Positions 48,021 to 58,360 of a stretch of DNA of 64,000 nucleotides are shown here, one piece after another. Position numbers and translations under genes: made by a program. Source of the DNA: Leuctra nigra (Eukaryota; Arthropoda; Insecta; Plecoptera; Leuctridae); the NCBI GenBank assembly GCA_934045905.1, contig OW203771.1:23320069-23384068 (forward strand). The letters are read 5' to 3'. The notes beneath the pieces are model-generated. The model was given only the letters and a program-made list of their open reading frames with translations, was not told where the DNA came from and did no database searches. Within the stretch, counting starts at the first letter, position 1. Every line of letters begins with the position of its first letter.

Positions 48021-48347
48021 CCCACCCCCCCCCCCCCCCCCCCCCCAATCATCCTCAAAATCGCTCACTGTGAAATCGAATGGCGAAATTCAAAAATAAC
48101 TTTTAAACCGAAAGCTATAAAAAATAAAATGCTATTTTTTATACTTATCCTTTTCGTAAAGTTGTAAAAACTTCGCAATCATTATTTAATGCATTTCCTC
48201 ATTATAACAATAAAAAAGCCGGGCTAACGATTCGGTTATTTTATATTCTCGGTTTCGTGACAAAATCCCCAAACACACGGATGAAATTCACAGTTAGCAA
48301 CAAAAATCGCGGGATGGGTGGGGGGGGGGGGGGGGGGGGGGGGGGGC
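48021..48347. mobile_element. Candidate element bounded by poly(C) and poly(G)
   Basis: A 22-C run (48025-48046) and a 27-G run (48320-48346) face each other about 270 bp apart. Sequence inside them is partly inverted: AATCGCTCACTGTGAAAT on the left against GTTGCTAACTGTGAATTT in reverse complement on the right. It may be a MITE with poly(C/G) subterminal tracts, like the hAT element at 57939. Ends and target duplication could not be fixed. Confidence 0.4.
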
Positions 48348-48349
48348 GA

Positions 48350-50192
48350 AGAAGCGTGCATTTTATAAACTCACCAGATTTACGTAGCCGCCCATAAAAT
48401 GAGTACGCAAACGTTATTTTGAATTTTATAGATACGCTCGAATAAAAACTAAAAAAAACGTGAATTTCGTACCAAATATAAAATGTCTATTTTATGAACA
48501 CCCACCGAGTGGGGGTGGTGCAAATGTAAATTTGACGTGGGGGGGGGGGGGGGTGGGGCGAAATTCAAAAACCTTTGTTCGTCCTTGTAGTAATAAAAGT
48601 CTCCCGAATGCCCCCCCCCCCTGCGTTTCAATCGACGGCGTCTAATTCACAAGCCAACTGACAGCGCCCTTATTACGTCATTTGCAGTGAACTTAGTGAC
48701 GTCACGTGTGAGCCAAGCAAAGGGTTTGATTTTACTTTTAATTGAGAGAACGAAATGAGATTCCATTAGGATTTCTAACAACACTGATATTTTTGTAATT
48801 CGAGTTTTGTTGATTTTCTTAACTTTTCGCCAAAGTAAATCGGCTTGAATGTATCTAATTTGAGTTTGTTGCAGAATGTAACATTATCTTCCCCAAACAA
48901 TCTATAATCAGTACTTTGTGAATAAATACAGATTTGTATGCTTTGAGTACACAGAGCAGGGTGATAAATCTACATAAATGTGCTCCAGTTCTTGCTTGAG
49001 TTCGTATCAAAAGTCCACTTTCAAACCTTGTACATCTGAGGGGGGTGATTGCTGTTCGCATTTTCACTTTCTTATCGTAAATTTTAAGACAGTAGCAACC
49101 GTTGTTATGGACGTTAACATTGGAGAAAACAAATTTTACGATAAACGTAAGGAAGGACACCTGTTTGGTTCAATAAATATAATATTTTTTATTATAATCT
49201 TATCCCCATTTCTCGTTCCGCAAATAAAAGTATTTTTAAATAAATAAAATACTAGTATGTCCTAGTACTTTGTGGTGATTTGGTGAGCAAATGAGTAATA
49301 TTTCATAGTACTTACTTTCGTTCGCATGTCCCAAATCATTTTACAAATCTTACGTTCCATATATATACGTAGTGGAAAAAAGTCCCGAATTTTCACTGAC
49401 GAAATTTCACATTTTTAATGCCATGTAACATGTCAGAAGCTATCAAAGTATAGTGAGTAACAAAATAACTTTATTACAATATGCTAAATCATACCTAACA
49501 ATTGCCATTCGTTTTAAAATAGTGTATTCCAAAGGGAAATTAATTCCGACGTTTCAATTTAAAAGTCTTCTGCGTCATTTTGTAGATGCACCAAAGCACT
49601 TTCAAAATGTGTACATTCTTCTTTTTGCGCCATCCATTCTAGAGATTGTCTTTAGATACGTTTAGAACCCCAAGCTGAGTGGAGCTTGAGATGTATGTAG
49701 CAACCTTTTCAATCTATACTCCAAATTTGGATAATTTGTAGCGTGAACTTAAAAAAATTTGGTTCGATTTTTAAACACAATTATAGACATGAAAAAAACA
49801 GTCGCCAATAATCGGTAGCCATCATAATTGCCTCTAGACTGAGGTAATACCATGAATAACTTATGTCAGAAATGTCATTCGCGGGAATCTAACCTAGGCA
49901 TTCGGAGTAGAAAAAATAAATCCTTCACTGCGAGTACAAGATTCGAAAATAATTGGTAATCTGGACAACCCATTAGTAACGGACAATAAATGGACCTTGA
50001 TTAGTCCATAATGAAATGCAACATGGCGACCGCTTGTACACGTGACTGATCCGTTAGAAATGTAATCAAGATTCTTCATCACGCGAATAAAATGGTGTCA
50101 CTCAATGATTTTGGGAATTGCATCAAGGGGAACCCACTTTGAGAGTCAATTATTGTCGAATTGGACAATCGGACGGAATGCAATTACGTGGA
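48350..50192. other. Intronic sequence with further G/C runs
   Basis: G run at 48539-48553 (15) and C run at 48611-48621 (11). The rest is AT-rich with no recognised gene. Confidence 0.5.
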
Positions 50193-50215
50193 GGGGGGGG
50201 GGGGGGGGGGGGGGG
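50193..50215 (+). repeat. 23-nt poly(G) run
   Basis: Uninterrupted G run in otherwise AT-rich sequence. Gly-rich peptides across it are artefacts. Confidence 0.9.
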
Positions 50216-50219
50216 AGGA

Positions 50220-53200
50220 CAAAGGGTCGAGAAGGTGCTGTATTACTCTGAGAAATTCATTAATGGCAGATTACCACTGCTCCGATTTCCAACTTTTTCT
50301 AGACAGTAACCGAATTAATTAAATTAAATTTGAGCAGTTCCAAAATCTATGGATTTGCAATTTGTCGAGATGGTTACCAAGCAAATTAAGAGAAAATTTG
50401 TAATTTTATATTATGTATAATCATTCGCAAAATTTCGCGATTCAGAATTAAAAGAATTTTGAACGTATAAATAAAAACTAATCGATCCAAATGAAAATGG
50501 AATGAAAGTACAGATCATAGGAATCAGCTAACGTGATTCAAAATGATTATTAGGTATGCAATGCGATACTATCGGTGCATTACATTGTAAATTGCATTAC
50601 AGCAATAACATAACTATCGGCATTAGTCGATTTAAACTTTCGATAGATCCCAGTAAAACAATACGACGAATAAATTAGATAATACTTTTGTCAGCATAAC
50701 ACGTCATATAAAAACAATGTATTACATAATTGTATCTGCATGGTTTTTCATTCGGTATTTCTGATGCTTATTGAATTGGACTAGCCGCTTTTTGATAGCA
50801 CTATTTTTCAGTATGTATCGAATTTGTAGTCTGATACTTGGCTGGGTTTTTACATCTATCTATTGGTGAAGTCACACCATATGATTACGTTGATAATAGA
50901 GATGGATAACAAATTGAGTTGTTTATAACAAATTTATTGAAGAACCTGTGTCAATATAAAAAGGTGCCTATCCCAACAATCAAATCATGCATAAAGTAAG
51001 GGATTTATTGTAAATTAATAATAAAAAATATATATTTATTTATTTTTATTTAGTTTTTTGAATTTAGTGCAGTTCTACAGTTCTAAGTTTTTGCAATGAG
51101 TTTGCTGGTTAAATCCTCCAGATCTAAGCGAATTGCATTCATCAAAATGTGTGTTTCGGTTCTTTAGCTTGGCTGTATTTAATTTATGTTGATGGCTCGA
51201 ATTGTTGGAATTTCGTTCAAGCTGGCCAAGAACAAAAGAAGTAAGAACGAATCCAAGAATGCTGAAACGCGTAGTACACCCAGATTATTCTGAAACTCAA
51301 GGCAAACCTGTATTGTTCAGGCTCGAGAGAAGGAATCTAAATGATGACAGCACGATGAAAAAGGCGGTGAATTTTAAAGGATCTCATATCCTTGTTTATA
51401 TCGGGACTATAAACAAAATATATCAGTGCGTTGAAATCCATTTCATCTTTAGATCGAGAAGATGTATTAATTGCATGCAAATTTAATTATATGATACTTA
51501 GATTCAGGTTTGTTCGTGGTTTTCCTCTGAAGCCATGGCAAGGGTTAGGTTAACTAATATGCTACGACCGCCTCCGTTCCACCTCCTATCTATCCCATTT
51601 TTCATCACTTTTCAATTATCTTCCAAACACTTCATTAAAATGTTACAAGATATAATTCTATATTTTCCATTCATTCGTTCTGGACTGTGTTTGAGAGTGG
51701 CATATGGTTTCCGCCTCTTCAGACCCATCCTCTATTTCTTCTCATTTCCAATCTCAAGCACTCGGAAGCATTCATTAATTAATTTAACAGATTGGGTGCA
51801 GCTCGAAAAAGCTCATAATATAATCAGCTAATCGCTGAAGATTGATGATTTATTATCAACTCAACAAATTCCTGCTTTGATAATGTGACTCAATATCGAA
51901 ACCACACTGATCCTATATTGATCAACAACAAGTTTTTAAATACAATCTTTTAAGTATTTTGTTGTCGATCTAAACCGGCAAAACAATATTGGTAAACGAT
52001 CAAAATTCAAGGTTTGTTGTTCGGTTTGTCTGGTACAAGTATTGATATATTTTATTTACGATGGAATGCTGTTTATAATCATCTATAAGCTAAAGGCAAG
52101 GGAGAATCGTCTGATAATGATGGAAGGGAGAGATATCAGAGTGAGACGCCAGGCTTCTAAATGGAACCAAATTGAATCAACTTGATTGGAGGTGGGTAGG
52201 TATGAGTGGAAAACCGTTTCTTTGGAAAGAATGAAAGTTTTTGAAATAAAACTGAACTGTTTAATTATGATATTTCGTTTCGATGAAATACGAACTTCAT
52301 TTCTCGTGATTTCGCAAATAAGTTCTACGATTTCCTAAGAAACTAAATTGTGGAGATATGCGGTGTATAGTTCGCTATTCTTTATAACCGGAGGGGTTTT
52401 GGAATTAATATTCATTCTGAAAATTCATCCGACAAAAGGTTTTTCATCAAACCAGCCAGGAGAATAGGTACGAGGAGAAGTTTACTTTTTTACTTTTCCC
52501 TTTTGGAGAAAATAAGCTATGACAAAACCAATCCTCGAGGCAAACTAAAGTTTCTCTATTGGCACACCCGATTGTAAACGTACGCTCTGGAGTCTCTCCA
52601 TTTGAACTTAGATGTTTGTGCTTCTATGTACAGATTAGCATATGAAAATTTAATATGTTTTAGTGAAAGATTTTTTTCTTCCATATGCAACAACAAAGAT
52701 GCTATAAGTTTTGTTTTCCTTTGAATATTGTCATCAGTGTGCTTGAAAGAAGGTATTATAATTTAAAATTGTATACCTTCTGCACACATGTGTCTGAAAA
52801 TAGAGTTAACAATTTTATTTTTTCAGTTTATTTCGAGTTTTCTGTAACAACCATGCAACGAGAGAATGACTGGAGCAATTGTCAGAAAATTGAGTCAAAT
52901 TCGATTAGAACACTAAAACTCTGCCAAATAGCAAATCTAAACAGCTAATGTGTTTATTTATTTTTAAAAAAGAAGTCATACAAGCTGATCAAAATTTATC
53001 TCCAAACAAATGAACTTTTTAATTAAATATTTAATACTGAAATGTGCCATTATTTTGTATTTTTATCGTGAAAAATTTACTGAAATTTCTCATATTTTAA
53101 AATCTCTTTCTTTCTGTGAAAATTGATCCAAAATCAATAGTCTTCATTGATCGTGAAAATGTCAGCTGTAATAACAAAATCGCCATACATTTTCAATTTT

Positions 53201-54780
53201 TCATTTGTATACCAAATCAAATGAATATCACAAAATACCAATTCAACCAATTAGTGCGTCCATGGATTATTGTAAATGACAACAGAACAAGTCAATGCAC
53301 GAAATAGGAAACTGGCATACATAAATCCAAACCAGACATAGTTCCAAGAAAACACACCAAACAACGCGTGACTCCCAAAAATTTTGCGTGCATGGTTCCT
53401 CCCAAGATATGCGTTGGAATTCGGTCGCGTGTGATTTCCAAAGGCACGGCACAAACAGATAACCTAACAAAAAAGGCCCCCGTCAAAAATGTATGAGCGA
53501 CGCAATAGTTTTCCTAGAATCCGTGTGTAGTTTCTCGGAAACTTGTCCAGGAAGTCTCCATTGACGTGCATGTTTGGCTAGACTAGTGGCCTATTATTGC
53601 AGGAAGAACAGATGATAACAGTAGGAGAAACAAGTATTAGTAGCGTACTTCCGGTCAAGATGATTGGGGGAATGTTAATTGTGACATTTGTTTGACTTTC
53701 CCGCATGGCTTTTTCTTGCTGATATGCATATTGCTTTTTTAAACAGGCGATTATACATTTCGTGACAATAACAAGTTTAGTACGCAGAATTTGTGAAGCG
53801 ATTATTCAGCTCAGATAATAAAACTGTTTACCGGCATTTAGTAAAAACGTAGATTTTAAGATAGTTTGCGTAGATTTTAACTAAGTAAAAATTTTCCAAG
53901 GTGGTGATAATGTTTATTTTCTTTAAAATGTATATTCTTTTCTATGATTTTTATATCTGTTGAACCTTACCAAAGTTTGTATTTTGTATTACTTTATTAA
54001 GAGAATATTACCTAATGAAGCCCAGGGACTCTAGTATTTTTCAAATAAAATAATTGAAGGGAAAGTCAAATTAAATGTTTCATTTGTTTATATTTTAAAT
54101 ACAAACTGTTCACCTATTGAAATGTTAGTTGATTTTAGTTGATTCGTTCCGCAAAATCTTTTGATTTCAAGTAAGGATTCCACGAAACATTCCTTCCCTT
54201 GCGCCTACAAATAAAAGTAATTCCTAATCCTTGTCAAAAACTCAAACATATTTTCCGCTGTGACTGTATTGAAGCCGGTTACAGACACAGCTTCAAGCTA
54301 CAAAACAAAACATTTCAGCTCAGACAAAAAAAACTCTTCAATTCTATATTATTTTACATAAGGACCACATGGCAACCGAGCGGGCCAAAAAACGAACACG
54401 CCAAGAAAAAAAGTAGGACACGATTTCAGCGCCAAAATTTGCATGCTTTCGTGCAAAGAGGACCCGTAATTTGCAAGCTGCTTTCTCGCATCGGCAGGTG
54501 GGATGCGGTAAATAGGCGAGAATGGATGAAGGTTGTTTAAGTCGCTTCCTGTCTATATCCTTTATCATGGTTTAACATGAATTATGTTGACCTAGGGGAC
54601 TAAATTTTATGGTAAGTAATAAAGAAATGTTATGTATTGTGTAATTAGTATGGATGTTTAATATGTATAGAGGGGATAAAAAGCAGGTTCGTTATACCAT
54701 ATTTTGTGTTGCGCTTAAATTTGGCAATATTATCTGAGAAATATTATTTAAGAAAATATCCGGCCTAACCATGGCTCAGA
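50220..54780. other. Intronic sequence without recognised features
   Basis: AT-rich. Open frames of 60-113 codons (51202-51486, 51535-51831, 54199-54540, all plus) show no recognisable domain. No clear inverted-repeat element seen. Confidence 0.45.
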
Positions 54781-54855
54781 ATCCAGGTAGCTCAGTTGGT
54801 GAATCACTCGTCCGGCAAGTGAGAGGTCCCGGGATCGAGCCCCGATTCGGTCGGT
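54781..54855 (+). mobile_element. tRNA-like SINE head or tRNA pseudogene
   Basis: A box TAGCTCAGTTGG (54788-54799) and B-box-like GGGATCGAGCC (54830-54840), with CACTCGTCCGGCAAGTGAG resembling an anticodon arm and GGTCCCGG before the T loop. The acceptor ends do not pair and there is no D-arm closure, so it is not a functional tRNA. An A/T-rich stretch with an 8-T run (potential polymerase III terminator) follows at 54861. Confidence 0.55.
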
Positions 54856-54859
54856 AATA

Positions 54860-56040
54860 TTTTTTTTATAGGTTACGTCACGCAATCATTTTAAATTACA
54901 AATTTTCTTGGGCAACAATATTTTGAAATCTTGTAACTTTTCGAAACACATCAAGACAAAAACTGTGCATGGTATCTTGTATTCCGGTTTTGATTGGTGT
55001 AAATAAAGCTTTTTATGGACATTCCACAATTGCCGAGAATTTTCGATAGGGGATTTCGGGACCAATTGCTCGGCGACAAGAAAATTATACGCAAGAATTT
55101 ATAGCAGCAATTTAAACAGAATTGCGTCAAATACTACGTTTTTCTGTTTACAAAAAGAAAATTGTTAAAAAAAAACACATTCAAGGATTTTCGCAAATTG
55201 CCGCGCAAACTGAAGTACCTCCTTCATTGGCAATCAGGATCAAGAAAAACACACGCTACCCTTCTCACTTCTTATTAGAACACCCCCCCCCCCCACCCCT
55301 CCCCCCAATATCTGATGACAGCAATCTAGTGACTCTAGTTGCTATAGTGACTGAAAAGTCCATACTTTGTGAATGTTTTAAAAAGTCTAATAATACATTC
55401 AAATGAAAGATACAAGAACCACCCACCTATAAAAAAATACTAAACAACCTGAATATTAAATAAACTTATCGTGAAGGGTGCGACGAGAGGGCTGATAACA
55501 ACCCCCCCCCCCTCCCCCCCATTGTGATAAACAATTTCGCTCCCTGGAAAGAAATATATATTTGAGAATATCCAGAAATAGAATCAGTGCCATTAAGTTC
55601 AGTTTAGAGATACTTATTGGAAAATGCTATTTATTAAAAAACCCACAGTTGAGAAAATAAAGAAGTGAAATTGATAACGAAAGAGATAGTACAAAGATAC
55701 TCAACTCTTTTTAACTTATTGACAGATGACTTGTGCCAATAGTTTTCGATCGCTTGCGCTTTTAAGAAGAAAACGCCATCATATTTGTCATAGAAAATGT
55801 GGAGTATTCGATCCTATTTTCTAACTTTTATAAAATCACAATATTTTTTTTCAAAATAAATATATGATCCTGAAACTGATTTTTAATTGGGTACCAAAAA
55901 CGTCATACTCAAGCGGAAGATCCGACATCACTGCAATTTGTCCTGTTAGTACTCCACCCTAATCGCGATTAGCCAGAAGGTCGAAGTTCCAATACATTAA
56001 TCTATTACAAAATCACCCTTAGCGACACATGTCATCTTAC
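54860..56040. other. Intronic sequence just after the headcase donor
   Basis: TTACGTCACGCA at 54873-54884. C runs at 55283-55294 (12) and 55502-55512 (11). No gene recognised. Confidence 0.5.
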
Positions 56041-56137
56041 CTTGATGTGATAACTGTTCAGCTTGTGCTTCGGCAGCGCATTGAAGGAGCTGAAGTCCTG
56101 ACGTCTCGCGAAGATCCCGTTACTTATCGAGCTGTGT
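56041..56137 (-). CDS. hdc: headcase (hdc/HECA) internal exon
   Basis: On the minus strand the acceptor TTTCTGCTCCTCCAG is followed by 97 nt that carry one split base and 32 codons, then AAG and the donor GTAAGATG. The peptide reads HSSISNGIFARRQDFSSFN, then ALPKHKLNSYHIK. This runs straight into MEDEGNHGNDD of the exon at 1323-1511 in the same phase. I recognise the joined stretch as the Headcase/HECA core upstream of its cysteine-rich half. A second AG 6 nt downstream (CACAG before CTCGATAAG) is a possible alternative acceptor in the same frame. Upstream exons are not in the window. Confidence 0.8.
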
Positions 56138-56410
56138 CTGGAGGAGCAGAAACAAAGAAGAACGTCAACATCATCATCGCATCATCATCCATTACGCAAC
56201 ACAAGGCTGGCGGAGAAGAAACAAATCATCTGATAATGGAGGGCCTTCGAGGCTTGGTTCCATGCGACAGTGTTAATTCAGGACTGCAGACATCATATTT
56301 GTCCTGAAATGTGTCCTGAAAACTGATTGACCGATTAGTGTGACTCCAAATTTAGACAGTTTTGGTGCAGAATGTTCGGAAGATGATGAACACACTTATC
56401 GGAATGGTAA

Positions 56411-56617
56411 ACCCTGCTGAAAAATCTTGGGATGACCTTGCAATTTGTTGTCTAATATACTAAAAAAAAAAATCAAATCTTGCTAAATTGGTATAATAAA
56501 TATGCAATTTTGACCGACAAGATCTAGCATATAATTTATTAAAAAAATTATAGTCAACCCCACCTGAAAAATATAACAAGATCTTGCTAAGATCTTGCCA
56601 AGATTTTTCAGTAGAGT
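56411..56617. mobile_element. MITE with CTGCTGAAAAATCTTGG ends
   Basis: Left ACCCTGCTGAAAAATCTTGG and reverse-complemented right ACTCTACTGAAAAATCTTGG form 20-bp termini with two mismatches. Inside, AAGATCTTGC-type strings repeat near the right end (56577-56600). 207 bp, non-coding; a single copy here. Confidence 0.65.
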
Positions 56618-56649
56618 AGTGCCGATATTCACTAAAATTGTGTCAATTG

Positions 56650-57195
56650 GTAAGGATGGACATCGGTGGGAAGTCGGCGGTCGTGGCCTATTAGTACGTT
56701 AAGACGGCTGGGTAGTGAGTTTGACCTTGAAGAGAGTTTTAATCGATTTTTATCAATATCTTTTACCAATGTAATTGTTAACAAAATAAGGCTTTGTACG
56801 CGTCTTCAGAACTGTTCAATGAAAATAATTTCATAGCTTGGAGGTTTATATTAGATTTACTTTGTCCTACAGATGTTTAGTGCATGAAAATTAGTTAAAA
56901 TTATGGTACTAAACATCTGTTGGACAAAATAAAACTAATAACTTATTCCAAGCTATGCAATTATTTTCATTGAACAGTTCTGAATACTCGTACAAAGCCT
57001 TATTTTGTTAACAATTACATTGGTAAAAGATATTGATAAAAATCGATTAAAAAACTCTTCAATGCCACGCTCACTACTCAGCCCTCTTAACCTTCCCATA
57101 ATTTTCCTCTCGACTGAAGGAAATGATGAATAATAGTGAGACAGAAAGGCTCTGTGGACCTCGGGAATGTGTTGAAGCCTGAGCCAACTTGGCAT
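56650..57195 (-). mobile_element. tRNA-derived SINE split by a foldback element
   Basis: 56650-56698 matches the SINE at 61088-61366 (GGCGGTCGTGGCCTATTAGT). 57091-57190 continues it (CTCGACTGAAGGAA ... GGACCTCGGGAAT ... GCCTGAGCCAACTTGG). The foldback at 56699-57090 sits exactly between. The SINE therefore predates the foldback insertion. Confidence 0.7.
56699..57090. mobile_element. TTAA-flanked foldback element, copy 3
   Basis: 392 bp, TTAAGACGGCTGGGTAGTG to AGCCCTCTTAA. TTAA at both sides inside a SINE whose uninterrupted form is known (61088-61366) supports TTAA as the target site. The inner arms are unlike: TTTGTCCTACAGATG on the left, TTTGTCCAACAGATG-type on the right. A minus-strand open frame of about 100 codons across it is an artefact of the palindrome. 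Confidence 0.85.
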
Positions 57196-57329
57196 GTCAA
57201 TATTAAGAAGTGTTTGGTGTAGGCAGTACGTGACTCTGCGGTACAAACTGCACCCACCTTTCATGCATTACATAACAACAACAGTCGACACCCAAACAAG
57301 ATTCCGTCAATGGAAATTACTTCTACATA

Positions 57330-57482
57330 CAGGCGCTGCGAGCTAGGTTCAACACAACAGGTTCGATTCCCGCGGCCGTATTTACAAAGTAGAGTCAAAT
57401 TCTGGGATGGTTACGTATTTACACTTTTATACACCTCCCACTTCTTCATCATCATCTCCCAATCATCCTTATCATTCACAGT
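57330..57482 (+). mobile_element. tRNA-derived SINE, opposite orientation
   Basis: B box GGTTCGATTCCCGCGGCCG at 57360-57378, followed by a shortened body (TTCTGGGATGG) and the diagnostic CTCCCACTTCTTCATCATCA and CTCCCAATCATCC also found, inverted, at 61143-61200. It is plus-oriented, the reverse of the other copies. Confidence 0.6.
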
Positions 57483-57938
57483 TGTCTGTAGATATATAAA
57501 TATGACGCCAAATATGAATCATGCAAATCAGATAACGTTTACTAATATGTAACGAAAACATTGAGCACATAGAATTAAAGGGATTTAAGTGTCAACATCA
57601 TAAGCTTCATAACGTCATTGCAATATTGAAAACGAGAAGGTAATATATTTAAACAAATTCACAACATTTTTACTTTCTCTCAACATGACAATAAAATAAG
57701 CCAACGATTTGTGTCCCCAACTGCATCTTCCAATCTACATGGTTTAGATAGATCTACATGCATTCTTCTCTTGCCGAATAAATACCGGAGGCTACTTTTT
57801 AAATAGCTCTTCAGAAAATAATAAATAATTATATTATTCTTTCGGTTCGTTCTGGTATTATAGCCAAGGGGTTAGGAAGTACTCGGGACTGTCGGTCGTC
57901 CTCATTATAACGACCTATAGTTTGTTCCAAGTTACCTA

Positions 57939-58352
57939 CAGTGGTCGAATTGGAAGTCAGTCCATGGGGGGATGGTGTATTGGCAGGATTTCCGCCCGGG
58001 GTGGGGGGGGGGGGGGGGGGGGCAAGTGAAGGAACAATACTTGCCAAGCGGTTGCCCTGCAGGGCGTGTTTTGTTTTTTTGATACTTTGAAATAAATTTT
58101 GAGACGTTTTGAGATGTAGTTATTTTGATTTTCAACTGGGAATGCTCTACAAACCTTGCCCCGCAGGGCGTTTTTTGGTTTTTTGACACTTTGAAATCAA
58201 TTTTGAGACGTTCTGAAGTGTATTTTTAATCTCTCATGGGGGGATGGTGAAGTGGACAAATTAGCCATGGGGGGATGGAAACATCAATATATTCTCCATG
58301 GGGGGATGCCATCCCCCCGCATCCCCCCCCCCCCCCCCCAATTCGACCACTG
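57939..58352. mobile_element. Non-autonomous hAT element with 8-bp duplication and G-run subterminal repeats
   Basis: The 414-bp element has perfect 15-bp ends, CAGTGGTCGAATTGG and CCAATTCGACCACTG, and an exact 8-bp target duplication, GTTACCTA (57931-57938 and 58353-58360). CAGTGG ends and 8-bp duplications are hAT hallmarks. CATGGGGGGATGG recurs at 57963, 58238, 58266 and 58301 and inverted (CCATCCCCCC) at 58309; subterminal repeats are often transposase-binding sites in hATs. It also holds a 20-G run (58003-58022), a 17-C run (58323-58339) and a diverged tandem duplication of about 103 bp (58049-58138 and 58152-58240). No open transposase frame. Confidence 0.9.
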
Positions 58353-58360
58353 GTTACCTA

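Larger units (their letters stand above)
1512..56040 (-). other. hdc: Giant headcase intron (about 54.5 kb)
   Basis: The donor is at 56040-56039 (AAG then GTAAGATG) and the acceptor at 1513-1512 (TTTCAG). Both borders are phase 0, so the exons join as SYHIK|MEDEG. Everything between is non-coding: DNA transposons, SINEs, a satellite array, poly(G/C) runs and a candidate recursive splice site near 38317. No other headcase exon is recognisable inside it, although a divergent or micro-exon could be missed by eye. Long introns are common in insect developmental genes and often hold enhancers. Confidence 0.75.

Noticed and set aside
54781..54855. A functional tRNA gene
   Set aside because: A and B boxes are present, but acceptor and D stems do not pair and the T stem has a mismatch. 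Listed as a SINE head or pseudogene instead.
56953..57264. 103-codon minus-strand frame near the headcase exon
   Set aside because: It runs across the right arm of foldback copy 3 and SINE sequence, so it is a repeat artefact.
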